From Ruminococcus sp. (GTDB taxonomy: Bacteria > Bacillota > Clostridia > Oscillospirales > Acutalibacteraceae): a stretch of 64,000 bases of DNA. Location: assembly GCA_017416065.1 (NCBI GenBank), contig JAFQDM010000016.1, positions 47,241-111,240 of the forward strand. The letters run 5' to 3'. This document shows positions 1-8,509 of this stretch, piece by piece. A program made the translations under genes and the position numbers. Each line of letters opens with the position of its first letter. Within the stretch, counting starts at the first letter, position 1. Under the pieces are notes generated by a model, which was not told the DNA's origin, searched no databases, and was given only the letters and a program-made list of their open reading frames with translations.

Positions 1-327
1 AAACGCATCAAAATAGCTCAGAAGCCCGATGGCAAGTACTTCTCCTGCGGTAAGTCCCGCAAGACAGGATAAATATTCGTGCTTGCCCAAACGGGTCCAG
101 AAAAAGGCATACGCCCCTGAAACATACAGGCTGAAAAAACACAAAAGAGCCTGAACCCCCACCACAAGGGTAAGAGTTGACCAGCTCACCTGAAGCATAC
201 CCGCTTCAGTCACGTCCCTGCTAATGTCATACCACATCAGAATGAGGTTAACAATAAATCCGAATATGCTGATGATCAGCACATCTGCTATCATAAGTAT
301 TAGTTTTTTTGCATTAAATCTGGTCAT
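1..327 (-). CDS. N-terminal part of a membrane protein, probably FlaA1/CapD-type nucleotide-sugar dehydratase (runs off the left edge)
   Basis: The reverse frame is open from an ATG at 327 to the window edge (109 codons). A GGAGCG ribosome site lies just upstream. The visible part has three hydrophobic stretches, around residues 10-30, 46-68 and 86-104. It begins MTRFNAKKLILMIADVLIIS and later reads YAFFWTRLGKHEYLS. This layout resembles the N-terminal membrane region of polymer-biosynthesis NDP-sugar epimerase/dehydratases (FlaA1, CapD, EpsC-like), where a basic start and a first helix with an Ala-Asp pair are usual. The catalytic Rossmann part would lie outside the window, so the assignment is inference. 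Being divergent from a polysaccharide operon supports it. Another multi-spanning membrane protein is possible. Confidence 0.55.
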   Translation of the reverse strand, partial: MTRFNAKKLILMIADVLIISIFGFIVNLILMWYDISRDVTEAGMLQVSWSTLTLVVGVQALLCFFSLYVSGAYAFFWTRLGKHEYLSCLAGLTAGEVLAIGLLSYFDAF

Positions 328-411
328 AATACGCTCCAAATTATATCTGAATCCTGAATGCGTCGGTGCAAAACCACGCACCAACTCACTATGCACAATA
401 ACTCATTTAAA

Positions 412-440
412 ATTATAATACACAAAAGGACCAAAGTCAA
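412..440 (-). promoter_or_regulatory. Sigma-A promoter of the leftward membrane protein
   Basis: On the minus strand a TTGACT -35 (440-435) and a perfect TATAAT -10 (417-412) are separated by 17 bases. Transcription would start near 405, giving a leader of about 80 bases before the ATG at 327. Confidence 0.75.
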
Positions 441-556
441 CAAAAATTACCTGAACAGTACGCTTTTTTTATAATAAGAAAAGCATCGAAAACGCAAGAG
501 AAGCCGCAGACAAAGCAGAATTTTATGTTTTTATTCATTGTTTTTTGTAAATTCAA

Positions 557-584
557 TTGATTTTTTATTATTATATGATATAAT
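557..584 (+). promoter_or_regulatory. Sigma-A promoter of the rightward polysaccharide operon
   Basis: TTGATT (557-562) and TATAAT (579-584) are spaced by 16 bases and sit about 75 bases upstream of the first gene. A second TATAAT at 593-598 has no convincing -35. No terminator-like hairpin or obvious operator is visible between it and the start codon. The 328-658 gap otherwise holds only AT-rich sequence and the divergent promoter. Confidence 0.65.
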
Positions 585-658
585 TAGTCTGTTATAATAG
601 GTTTATAGTGTGCATTTATGCCTTTTTCAGATTTGGGTATTTTGAGAGGAGAAAACCG

Positions 659-1321
659 ATGTACAGATTTTTTAAAAGAGCTATTGATATCCTCATTTCA
701 TTTTTGGCTCTGCTCATACTTTTCCCCGTACTTCTCATTACGGCTGCGGCAATCAAGCTTGAGTCCAAAGGACCTGTGATTTTTAAGCAGGACAGATTGG
801 GACTGGATGCAAAGGTTTTCAAGATCTACAAATTCCGCAGTATGTGCGTAGGCGCTGAGCACACAGGCTCAGGAGTATACTCCGGCAAGGGGGATGCCCG
901 CGTTACAAAAGTAGGCAGGATCATCCGTGCCACCAGCATTGACGAACTGCCTCAGCTTGTGAACATCCTCAAGGGTGATATGAGCCTCATAGGCCCCCGT
1001 CCCCCGCTTACATACCATCCCTGGCCCGTAGAGGAATACACAGAGGATCAGCTCAGAATGTTCTCTGTCCGCCCGGGAGTGACCGGCTGGGCACAGGTAA
1101 ACGGCAGAAAGGACGTTGAATGGAACAGACGCATTGAGCTCAACTGCTGGTACACGGAAAACCTCTCTTTCTGGCTCGATCTGAAAATTTTCTTTATATC
1201 CATATTTAAGGTATTCACAAACGCAGACAACGAAAACACAAAAGAAACAGCAACAAGAAAAGCTCCCTCTGCAGAAACATCGGCAAAAGAAACCGAATTG
1301 CAGGAAGCTCTGACAAAATAA
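659..1321 (+). CDS. Polyprenyl-phosphate sugar-1-phosphate transferase (initiating bacterial sugar transferase)
   Basis: This 220-residue protein should start the repeat unit by moving a sugar-1-phosphate from a UDP-sugar to undecaprenyl phosphate at the inner face of the membrane. It has one hydrophobic segment (about 9-30) and then the family core: GPVIFKQDRLG (38-48), KFRSM (58-62), DELPQL (95-100), IGPRP (111-115) and RPGVTGWAQVNGR (138-150). It matches the short, single-membrane-segment type of the family rather than the long WbaP type. The C-terminal 30 residues are polar, rich in Thr, Glu and Ala, and not part of the family core. The ATG at 659 is chosen because GAGAGGAG lies 8 bases before it; an upstream in-frame ATG at 608 has no such site and falls within a few bases of the likely transcription start. 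It is the only initiating transferase in the window. Confidence 0.92.
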   Translation: MYRFFKRAIDILISFLALLILFPVLLITAAAIKLESKGPVIFKQDRLGLDAKVFKIYKFRSMCVGAEHTGSGVYSGKGDARVTKVGRIIRATSIDELPQLVNILKGDMSLIGPRPPLTYHPWPVEEYTEDQLRMFSVRPGVTGWAQVNGRKDVEWNRRIELNCWYTENLSFWLDLKIFFISIFKVFTNADNENTKETATRKAPSAETSAKETELQEALTK

Positions 1322-1353
1322 ACTTTCAAAACCTCAGACCAAAGGTGCTATTT

Positions 1354-2274
1354 ATGAAACTTCTTCTGACAGGTGCATTCAACTACACCGAAGAACAACT
1401 GAACACCCTCAGAGCAAGAGGATTTGAAACTATGTTCGTGCAAAACGAGCTGGAAGAACTACAGATCGACTGTTCAGAGTTTGATGCTGTGGTATGCAAC
1501 AACCTTTTTAAGTCAAATCCCCCTGAAAAGTTCACCTCCCTCAAGGCGGTACAGCTTACAAGCGCCGGCTTTGACAGAGCGCCGGTAGGCTACTTTGCCT
1601 CAAAGGGAATTGCCCTTTTCAATGCAAGAGGGGTCTACAGCACTCCCATGGCTGAATGGGTAATACTTAAAATTCTTGAGATATACAAACGCTCCCATAC
1701 CTTTTTTGCTCAGCAAAAAAAGAAGCTATGGCAAAAGCACAGAGACCTGCAGGAGCTTGCAGGCAAAAGGGTGCTCATAGTGGGCACGGGCTCTGTGGGA
1801 CTTGAATGTGCAAAGCGCCTGAAGGCCTTTGATGCAAAGGTACTGGGTACAGATATTTACGACAACAGCTCTCCCTTTGTGGATGAGTTTTACCCTATGG
1901 AAGCACTATCTGACGTACTCCCCACAGCAGATGTTGTGGTGCTCACCCTGCCCCTGACAGAAAAGACCAGAGGCCTATTTAGCGCAGACGTGCTCTCTCT
2001 TATGAAGGACACAAGCATCCTCGTAAATGTAGCCCGAGGCCCGATCATTGATGAGCAGGCTCTTACGGAGAAGCTCTCGGAAGGAAAATTCATGGGTGTG
2101 GCTCTTGACGTATTTGAGGAGGAGCCCTTGTCCGAGGCAAGCCCCCTATGGAGCATCCCACGAGTAATAATCACCCCGCACAACAGCTTTGTTTCTGACG
2201 GAAATTCAGACAGGATGTTCTCTCTTATCCTCAGAAATCTTACAGAGTTCGACTTTGGAAAGGCAACAAGATGA
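1354..2274 (+). CDS. D-isomer-specific 2-hydroxyacid dehydrogenase
   Basis: A 306-residue NAD-dependent dehydrogenase that interconverts a 2-keto acid and a D-2-hydroxy acid. The nucleotide-binding GTGSVG is at 144-149. The catalytic set is in place: Arg228 in NVARG, Glu257 in VFEEEP and His276 in ITPHNS. The N-terminal substrate domain is short and divergent. The family includes D-lactate, phosphoglycerate and hydroxypyruvate enzymes, and the substrate cannot be read from sequence. The ATG at 1354 has AAAGG 8 bases before it; a GTG at 1345 would overlap that site. It overlaps the next gene by ATGA, so the two are likely translationally coupled. In this setting it may make a hydroxy-acid substituent, but that is inference. 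Confidence 0.85.
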   Translation: MKLLLTGAFNYTEEQLNTLRARGFETMFVQNELEELQIDCSEFDAVVCNNLFKSNPPEKFTSLKAVQLTSAGFDRAPVGYFASKGIALFNARGVYSTPMAEWVILKILEIYKRSHTFFAQQKKKLWQKHRDLQELAGKRVLIVGTGSVGLECAKRLKAFDAKVLGTDIYDNSSPFVDEFYPMEALSDVLPTADVVVLTLPLTEKTRGLFSADVLSLMKDTSILVNVARGPIIDEQALTEKLSEGKFMGVALDVFEEEPLSEASPLWSIPRVIITPHNSFVSDGNSDRMFSLILRNLTEFDFGKATR

Positions 2275-3872
2275 AAAATACACAGGTTTACAAAAACGAT
2301 ATAAAATCCGTGCTGGATAAGGACCCTAAGTACCGTTCCTTTTTGTTCAAGCGTGGGTACCTTATCACGGACAATACAGAGCTTAACACAGAGGCCTATC
2401 CCTTCTACGGACTCTGGGAGGTACACTCTGCAGGCAAATACAGCATAATTGTTCATAAGGAGCAGGATTTTTCCATATGCCGAAAGGGCGACGTTACTGC
2501 AGTGATGATCGGTCACGCTTATGACCCTTTCCTGATGAAGCACGATGACAAAGAAATCCTGAGTGACTGCCTCAAGGCTTACCTTGAAGGCAAGGAGGCT
2601 TACTTTGACAAAATCAATTCCATCTCAGGTATGCATCTAATTGTAGTATTTGAGGGGGATAATTTCAGCGCCGTGCAGGATTGCGGAGGTATGCGCTCCT
2701 GCTATTTCGGCAATGCAAAGGGCAACCTTTACGTCACCTCTCACCCTCAGCTTGTGGCTGACCTGTGCTCGTTGAGCTTCGACCCGGATGTAGAGCTTCT
2801 TTTCTCCAAAAAGTTCTACACAATAGGTACACGATATATGCCCGGCAACATCACTCCCTACAAGGAGCTCAAGCGCCTGGGCGCCAACACCTACTTAAAC
2901 TTTGACGGCAGTTTCCGTATTGTTCGTTTTTATCCCGACAAGGTACTGCATGAAATTCCCAAGGAAAAATTTGATGAATATATAGACGAGATCGGCAGAC
3001 TTCTGCACAACAACATTGAGCTTTGCTCAAGAAAATGGGAAAGACCTGCCATCTCCCTCTCCGGCGGTACAGACAGCAAGACCACCCTTGCCTGTGCCAA
3101 CGGTCTTTACGACAAATTCTACTACTACAGCTTCCACGCAAAAAGTCAGGAGAAGGTGGATGCAACAGCAGCCCGCACTCTTTGTGAGCGCATAGGCGCC
3201 AAGCACAACACCTATCCCATCCCCGAGGACAACAGCGAGCTTGAAGATTTTGACTTCCTCAAAAAAATGCTCAATCACAACACCTCCTATGTTTCCCGTC
3301 CTGACGACCACGAAGCAAGAAAGTTCATATATATGTCCAAAGTCAACGACTTTGACGTTGAGCTTAAATCCTGGATTTCTGAAATAGGCAGAGCCTTCTG
3401 GAGCCGCAAGTACGGCCTGGAGCTGCCTAAGAAGCTTCACGAGAGACACTTCTCCATCTTCCAGAAGCGTTACTTCGGAAGCCCCTACCTTCTGCGCTGG
3501 GCAGACAGAATACACCGGGACTTCCTGCGGGAGATCGACCTTGTGGAGGCTCCCGAGGGTTATGAGCATCAGGATATGTTCTATTGGGAGGTACGCTTTG
3601 CCTCCTGGGGCACTATGGTTGAAAGTATGCACGACTTCTTTAACCTTGTGACTATGCCCTTTAACAACAGAAAGCTTATGGAGCTCTTCCTTGTGTTCCC
3701 TCACCATATGCGCAAGTCAGACACGGTCCACGCAATGGTAATTGACAAGATGAACAAGGAAATAAACGACTCGGGTATTGCCGTGCACAACAAATATTTG
3801 GGCGGCAAGAGAATCATCCTTGAGCATATATATTATAGATGGAGAACCATGTTCTTCCGTTCAAAGCTATGA
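2271..3872 (+). CDS. Asparagine synthase-like amidotransferase/ligase without the N-terminal nucleophile
   Basis: This 533-residue protein has the AsnB-type adenylating domain from about residue 230. The ATP pyrophosphatase loop is SLSGGTDSK (262-270), inside the family's SGGxDS pattern. The N-terminal half (about 50-210) looks like a degraded class II glutamine amidotransferase domain, with a recognisable PGNITPYKELKRL segment (191-203), but there is no Cys at position 2. It therefore cannot use glutamine as the standard enzyme does and might use free ammonia or join another amine. The protein is a plausible amide-forming enzyme for an acidic sugar or amino acid. It starts in the ATGA overlap with the dehydrogenase. 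The exact substrate is unknown. Confidence 0.8.
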   Translation: MKNTQVYKNDIKSVLDKDPKYRSFLFKRGYLITDNTELNTEAYPFYGLWEVHSAGKYSIIVHKEQDFSICRKGDVTAVMIGHAYDPFLMKHDDKEILSDCLKAYLEGKEAYFDKINSISGMHLIVVFEGDNFSAVQDCGGMRSCYFGNAKGNLYVTSHPQLVADLCSLSFDPDVELLFSKKFYTIGTRYMPGNITPYKELKRLGANTYLNFDGSFRIVRFYPDKVLHEIPKEKFDEYIDEIGRLLHNNIELCSRKWERPAISLSGGTDSKTTLACANGLYDKFYYYSFHAKSQEKVDATAARTLCERIGAKHNTYPIPEDNSELEDFDFLKKMLNHNTSYVSRPDDHEARKFIYMSKVNDFDVELKSWISEIGRAFWSRKYGLELPKKLHERHFSIFQKRYFGSPYLLRWADRIHRDFLREIDLVEAPEGYEHQDMFYWEVRFASWGTMVESMHDFFNLVTMPFNNRKLMELFLVFPHHMRKSDTVHAMVIDKMNKEINDSGIAVHNKYLGGKRIILEHIYYRWRTMFFRSKL

Positions 3873-3943
3873 TAAAAAGATCTTATTTTGGTTCATTAGG
3901 ATTCTTTAATTAAATTCAGCAATCTCACGAAAGGTTTGTTTTT

Positions 3944-5002
3944 GTGAACAAAAAAAGTATTCTTATTATTTTCGGAGGCAACTCCACGGAACACGAAGTT
4001 TCCTGCAGATCCGTTATGAATTTTGTAAATAACGTATCCTGTGAAAAATACGAAAAGCACTATGTGGGCATTAAGAAAAACGGCGACTGGGTTTACTACA
4101 CAGGCGACACAGCTTTGATTCCCACCGGTGAGTGGGTAAATGAGCCCTCAAACATTCCCTGCGTGCTCTCCCCCAACAAAAGTGCAAAGGGACTTCTGCT
4201 CCTTAACAAAAACAATACAATTATTAATATAGATGTGATCATTCCCGTGCTCCACGGCAAAAACGGAGAAGACGGCACCATTCAGGGACTATTTGAGCTT
4301 TGTGAGATCCCCTATGTAGGCTGCGGCGTTGTTGCCTCCGGTACCTCTATGGACAAAGCCTTCACAAAAATCATCGTAGACAGTCTTGGGAATATTCCTC
4401 AGGCAGACTATGTGCTTGTGCGCCAGGGAGACGACAACAGCTATGCTGAAAAAGCAGAAAACAAGCTGGGATATCCTATGTTTGTAAAGCCCTGCAAATC
4501 AGGCTCTTCCCAGGGAGTATCCAAGGCAGAAAACCGCTTGGAGCTTATAAAAGCAGTTGAGCTTGCTCTGACCCACGATTCCAAGGTGCTCATCGAGGAA
4601 GCCATCACAGGCCGCGAGCTTGAGTGTGCCGTGCTGGAAACCAAAGACGGCATAGTCTGCTCCAACGCAGGCGAGGCGGTAGCGGGAGATGTGTTTTACA
4701 GCTACGAAGCCAAGTACAACAACTCAGATTCAAAAACCGTCACAGCCCCACAGCTTCCCGAGGGAATCAACGAAAAGGTCAGGCAGTATGCCTCTGATAT
4801 ATTCAAGGTCCTTGGCGGAAACGGCCTGTCCCGAATCGACTTTTTCCTTGAGAAAGGCACAGACCGGGTAATTTTTAATGAGATAAATACTCTCCCTGGC
4901 TTTACCTCTATCAGTATGTATCCTATGATGATGGAGGTTGTGGGATACCCCATAGAAAAGCTTATGGACACGCTCATTGAAAATGCAGCTTACTCAAAAT
5001 AA
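3944..5002 (+). CDS. ddl: D-alanine--D-alanine ligase family ATP-grasp enzyme
   Basis: A 352-residue ATP-grasp ligase. It begins with FGGNSTEHEVS (10-20), has VLHGKNGEDGTIQG (102-115), and ends its metal site with NEINTLPGF (312-320). Specificity residues point to D-Ala-D-Ala: the loop reads YEAKY with Tyr258 where VanA has His, and TSISMYP (321-327) has Met325 where D-Ala-D-Ser ligases usually have Arg. The N-terminal half nevertheless resembles VanG-type ligases in style. The start is GTG at 3944, with AAAGG about 10 bases upstream. There is a 71-base gap to the previous gene with no clear promoter. Its place in a polysaccharide operon is unusual, because ddl normally sits with cell-wall genes; it could serve peptidoglycan or supply a D-Ala dipeptide to the polymer. 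Confidence 0.9.
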   Translation: MNKKSILIIFGGNSTEHEVSCRSVMNFVNNVSCEKYEKHYVGIKKNGDWVYYTGDTALIPTGEWVNEPSNIPCVLSPNKSAKGLLLLNKNNTIINIDVIIPVLHGKNGEDGTIQGLFELCEIPYVGCGVVASGTSMDKAFTKIIVDSLGNIPQADYVLVRQGDDNSYAEKAENKLGYPMFVKPCKSGSSQGVSKAENRLELIKAVELALTHDSKVLIEEAITGRELECAVLETKDGIVCSNAGEAVAGDVFYSYEAKYNNSDSKTVTAPQLPEGINEKVRQYASDIFKVLGGNGLSRIDFFLEKGTDRVIFNEINTLPGFTSISMYPMMMEVVGYPIEKLMDTLIENAAYSK

Positions 5003-5014
5003 CCGAAGCAGAAA

Positions 5015-5029
5015 ATAGCAAATTGCTAT
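5015..5029. repeat. Small perfect inverted repeat between ddl and a glycosyltransferase
   Basis: ATAGCAA and TTGCTAT are separated by a single base in the 56-base gap. It is followed by AT-rich sequence and then the AGCAGGA ribosome site. It could be a weak RNA hairpin or chance; there is no U-run. Confidence 0.3.
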
Positions 5030-5058
5030 ACATTATATATTGAAAGCAGGAACACGTT

Positions 5059-6177
5059 TTGAAATTTGTACTGATTTCGCCAAAGAACAGAACTGCGTGG
5101 AACTTCAGAGGAGACCTTATCAAGGACATCATAGCCATGGGTAATGAGGTTATAGTCACGGGTCCCAACGATATTGACGTTGAAAAAATAGAGGCTCTGG
5201 GGGCTCGGTTTGTAAGGATCCCCATGGAGAAGACAGGCGTCAATGCCCTCTCTGACCTGAAGTACATAAATGCTCTGAAAAAACTGTTTAAAGCAGAAAA
5301 GCCGGACATAACCTTCGGCTACACAATAAAGCCCGTAATCTACGGAGCCATTGCCGCAAAGCTTGCAAAGGTAAAGCGGAGATACTCTATGATAGCAGGT
5401 GCAGGCTACGTGTTTGTGGCAAAAACCGCAAAGGCAAAGGTCATCCGAATGATCGTAAAGACCCTCTACCGCATCGGCTTTGCCTGTGCACATAAGGTCG
5501 TATTTATGAATCCCGACGATATGAACGATTTTGTATCGCAAAGGCTTCTGAAAAAAGAGAAGTGCTGTATGGTCAACGGCTCGGGAGTCAACATGGAGCG
5601 CTTTGCCCGTGAGGAACTGCCAAAGGAGCCCGTGTTCTTTATGCTCTCCCGTGCACTAAGGTGCAAAGGAGTTGCAGAATATCTTGAGGCAGCGCAGATC
5701 GTTCATGATAAATATCCGGATGTACGGATTATGTTTTTGGGCGAGATCGATGAATCCATGCAGGATTCCTTAAAACAGCAAGAGGTTCAGAAGTACATAG
5801 ATTCAGGGGCTATTGAGTATTACCCCGAGCATCCTGACGTAAGAGTCTACTACCGCCAATGCTCCGTGTTCGTGCTGCCCTCCCACAGAGAGGGTATTCC
5901 CCGAACGGTGCAGGAAGCCATGGCTATGGGCAGACCGGTTATAGTCACAGATGCTCCCGGCTGCAGAGAAACAGTCAAAGACGGAGAAACAGGCTTCCTT
6001 GTTCCTGTTGAAGACCCGCAGGCTCTGGCTGACACTATGTGCAGGTTCATAGAGGAGCCTGAGCTGATTTCCAAATTCGGCCATGCAGGCTACGAATATT
6101 GTAAAGAAAAATTTGATGTACGCAAGGTAAACAAAGCCTTACTAACTCATCTTGATATGATAGAAACGGAGGAATAA
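5059..6177 (+). CDS. Glycosyltransferase family 4 (PglA/EpsD-like)
   Basis: A 372-residue GT-B glycosyltransferase that adds a sugar from a nucleotide donor to the growing lipid-linked repeat at the cytoplasmic face. The C-terminal donor domain shows the family signature [17 protein letters not shown] near residues 278-294, with the conserved Glu pair positions, followed by [10 protein letters not shown]. The N-terminal acceptor domain begins [20 protein letters not shown], as in EpsD/PglA/WfgS-type enzymes that often act on HexNAc acceptors. The start is TTG at 5059, chosen because AGCAGGA precedes it by 8 bases and the family N-terminus begins exactly there. Sugar specificity cannot be read. 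Confidence 0.88.
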   Translation: MKFVLISPKNRTAWNFRGDLIKDIIAMGNEVIVTGPNDIDVEKIEALGARFVRIPMEKTGVNALSDLKYINALKKLFKAEKPDITFGYTIKPVIYGAIAAKLAKVKRRYSMIAGAGYVFVAKTAKAKVIRMIVKTLYRIGFACAHKVVFMNPDDMNDFVSQRLLKKEKCCMVNGSGVNMERFAREELPKEPVFFMLSRALRCKGVAEYLEAAQIVHDKYPDVRIMFLGEIDESMQDSLKQQEVQKYIDSGAIEYYPEHPDVRVYYRQCSVFVLPSHREGIPRTVQEAMAMGRPVIVTDAPGCRETVKDGETGFLVPVEDPQALADTMCRFIEEPELISKFGHAGYEYCKEKFDVRKVNKALLTHLDMIETEE

Positions 6178-6179
6178 AA

Positions 6180-7493
6180 ATGTCACTCTATCAGAAAATC
6201 GTAAACAAAGAAGAAAAAATATCCCTTGTCGGTCTTGGCTACGTGGGAATGCCCATTGCCGTCTCCTTCTCAAAAAAGGTGGACGTAATCGGTTTTGACG
6301 TTAACAAAGCAAAAATCGACCTTTATAAAAGCGGCATCGACCCCACTAAGGAGGTTGGTGACGAGGCTATCAAGAACTGTAAGGTAGACTTTACCTGCGA
6401 TCCCGAAAGACTCAGAGAAGCAAAGTTCCACATTGTTGCAGTTCCTACTCCCGTAAACGCAGACCACACACCCGACCTGTCCCCTGTTGAGGGTGCAAGC
6501 CATATCCTGGGCAAGCACCTGACCAAAGGCTCCATCGTTGTGTACGAATCCACGGTTTATCCCGGAGTTACGGAGGACGTTTGTGTTCCTATCCTTGAGG
6601 CAGAATCAGGCCTTAAGTGCGGAGTTGACTTTAAGATCGGCTATTCTCCCGAGCGTATTAACCCCGGTGACAAGGTGCACAGACTCGAGACCATCGTAAA
6701 AATCGTTTCAGGTATGGATGCAGAGACCCTGGAGGAGGTAGCACAGGTTTACGAGCTCGTTGTTGAGGCAGGAGTTCACAGAGCAGAGAGCATCAAGGTT
6801 GCAGAAGCTGCTAAGGTTATAGAAAATTCCCAGCGCGACATCAACATTGCATTTATGAACGAGCTTTCCATCATCTTCAACAAGATGAACATAGATACAA
6901 AGGCTGTGCTTGAGGCTGCAGGCACAAAGTGGAACTTCCTTAAGTTCTTCCCCGGTCTTGTTGGCGGACACTGCATCGGAGTTGACCCCTACTACCTTAC
7001 CTATAAGGCAGAGCAGATGGGCTACCACTCACAGATCATCCTCTCCGGCAGAAGAATCAACGACGATATGGGCAAATACGTTGTTGAATCCCTGGTAAAG
7101 AAGCTTATACAGGCAGACATCCCCGTTAAATCAGCTAAGGTCGCCATCCTGGGCTTTACCTTCAAGGAGAACTGCCCTGACACAAGAAACACAAGAATCA
7201 TTGATATAGTAAACGAGCTCAAGGAATACGGCATTACTCCCGTGATCGCAGATCCCGTTGCTGATGCAGACGAAGCAAAGCACGAGTATGGTATGGAGTT
7301 TGTTGATATGAACACGATCAAGGATATGGATGCAGTTATCCTTGCTGTATCCCACGAGGAGTTCTCCTCTCTTACCATGGAGGATATGGCAAAGTTCTAC
7401 TCAGGAGAGCACACAAAGGTGCTCCTTGACATCAAGGGACTTCTGAACAGAAAAGAATATGAAAACGCTGGCTATATTTATTGGAGGCTTTAA
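6180..7493 (+). CDS. tviB: UDP-N-acetylhexosamine 6-dehydrogenase (TviB/WbpO type)
   Basis: A 437-residue nucleotide-sugar dehydrogenase that oxidises C6 of a UDP-HexNAc to the uronic acid with two NAD molecules. The NAD site is GLGYVG (18-23). The catalytic Cys265 lies in [12 protein letters not shown]. Other family signatures are [13 protein letters not shown] and ESTVYPGV. The sequence style matches TviB/WbpO (UDP-GlcNAc or UDP-GalNAc oxidation) better than WecC, though WecC-like activity on UDP-ManNAc is possible because a 2-epimerase is encoded downstream. It begins 2 bases after the previous stop, and the partner 4-epimerase follows directly, the arrangement known from Vi-antigen-type loci. 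The product would give the polymer amino-uronic acids. Confidence 0.9.
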   Translation: MSLYQKIVNKEEKISLVGLGYVGMPIAVSFSKKVDVIGFDVNKAKIDLYKSGIDPTKEVGDEAIKNCKVDFTCDPERLREAKFHIVAVPTPVNADHTPDLSPVEGASHILGKHLTKGSIVVYESTVYPGVTEDVCVPILEAESGLKCGVDFKIGYSPERINPGDKVHRLETIVKIVSGMDAETLEEVAQVYELVVEAGVHRAESIKVAEAAKVIENSQRDINIAFMNELSIIFNKMNIDTKAVLEAAGTKWNFLKFFPGLVGGHCIGVDPYYLTYKAEQMGYHSQIILSGRRINDDMGKYVVESLVKKLIQADIPVKSAKVAILGFTFKENCPDTRNTRIIDIVNELKEYGITPVIADPVADADEAKHEYGMEFVDMNTIKDMDAVILAVSHEEFSSLTMEDMAKFYSGEHTKVLLDIKGLLNRKEYENAGYIYWRL

Positions 7494-7495
7494 TA

Positions 7496-8470
7496 ATGGG
7501 TTATAAACATCTTAAATTCCCCGAAGATTCAGTTTTCCTCGTAACAGGCGGAGCAGGCTTTATCGGCTCCAACCTGTGTGAGGCTATACTCGATATGGGA
7601 TACACAGTCCGCTGCCTGGACAACCTTTCCACAGGCAAAATGCAGAATATGGACAGCTTTATCAACAATCCCCGTTTTACTTTTATAGAGGGAGACATCC
7701 GCGACCTTGATACTTGTATGAAGGCTTGCGAGGGTGTAGACTTTGTGCTGAATCAGGCAGCATGGGGCAGTGTTCCCCGTTCTATTGAAATGCCTCTTCT
7801 TTATGAAGATATTAACATAGGCGGCACACTTAATATGATGGAAGCCGCAAGACAGCAGGGAGTCAAGAAATTTGTATACGCTTCCTCTTCCTCCGTATAC
7901 GGAGACGAACCCAATCTGCCTAAAAAGGAAGGCAGAGAAGGCAACCTTCTCTCTCCCTACGCTCTTACAAAGATGGTAGACGAGGAATACGGCAAGCTCT
8001 ACACAAAGCTCTACGGACTCGATACCTACGGAATGCGCTACTTCAACGTTTTCGGCAGAAGACAGGATCCTGACGGCGCCTACGCTGCCGTTATTCCCAA
8101 ATTCATCAAGCAGCTCCTCCGCGGCGAGGTTCCCACCATCAACGGCGACGGAAAGCAGTCCAGAGACTTCACCTACATTGAAAACGTTGTTGAGGCTAAC
8201 CTGAAGGCCTGCCTTGCTCCCTCAGAGGCAGCAGGCGAAGCATTCAACGTAGCCTATGGCGGCAGAGAATTCCTCATTGATATTTACTACGGTCTTACCA
8301 AGGCACTCGGAAAAGACGTAGAGCCTAACTTCGGACCCGACAGAGCAGGCGATATCAAGCATTCCAACGCCGATATTTCCAAAGCCCGCGAGCTTCTGGG
8401 CTACGACCCTGACTACAGCTTTGAGCGCGGTATTGCTCTGGCTATTGAGTGGTACAAAGAAAACCTGTAA
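7496..8470 (+). CDS. tviC: UDP-N-acetylglucosamine (uronic acid) 4-epimerase, TviC/WbpP type
   Basis: A 324-residue extended short-chain dehydrogenase/reductase. The NAD motif GGAGFIG is at 18-24 and the catalytic YxxxK is Tyr155-Lys159 in SPYALTK, with the ASSSSVYG segment upstream. Family members invert C4 of UDP-GlcNAc or UDP-GlcNAcA to the galacto form. The N-terminus is extended by a few residues before the first beta strand, as in WbpP. The ATG at 7496 is preferred over TTG at 7481, because GGAGG at 7483-7487 sits right before it; the TTG would lie inside the ribosome site. It follows the dehydrogenase by 2 bases. Together they should make UDP-GalNAcA. Confidence 0.88.
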   Translation: MGYKHLKFPEDSVFLVTGGAGFIGSNLCEAILDMGYTVRCLDNLSTGKMQNMDSFINNPRFTFIEGDIRDLDTCMKACEGVDFVLNQAAWGSVPRSIEMPLLYEDINIGGTLNMMEAARQQGVKKFVYASSSSVYGDEPNLPKKEGREGNLLSPYALTKMVDEEYGKLYTKLYGLDTYGMRYFNVFGRRQDPDGAYAAVIPKFIKQLLRGEVPTINGDGKQSRDFTYIENVVEANLKACLAPSEAAGEAFNVAYGGREFLIDIYYGLTKALGKDVEPNFGPDRAGDIKHSNADISKARELLGYDPDYSFERGIALAIEWYKENL

Positions 8471-8509
8471 TTAACATATCAATACTACCGATTGGGGGTG
8501 GCACGATAA

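Noticed and set aside
1354-5002. VanH-VanA-type glycopeptide resistance pair
   Set aside because: The ligase has Tyr258 in its specificity loop and Met325, both typical of D-Ala-D-Ala enzymes, and no vanX, vanY or VanRS genes accompany it.
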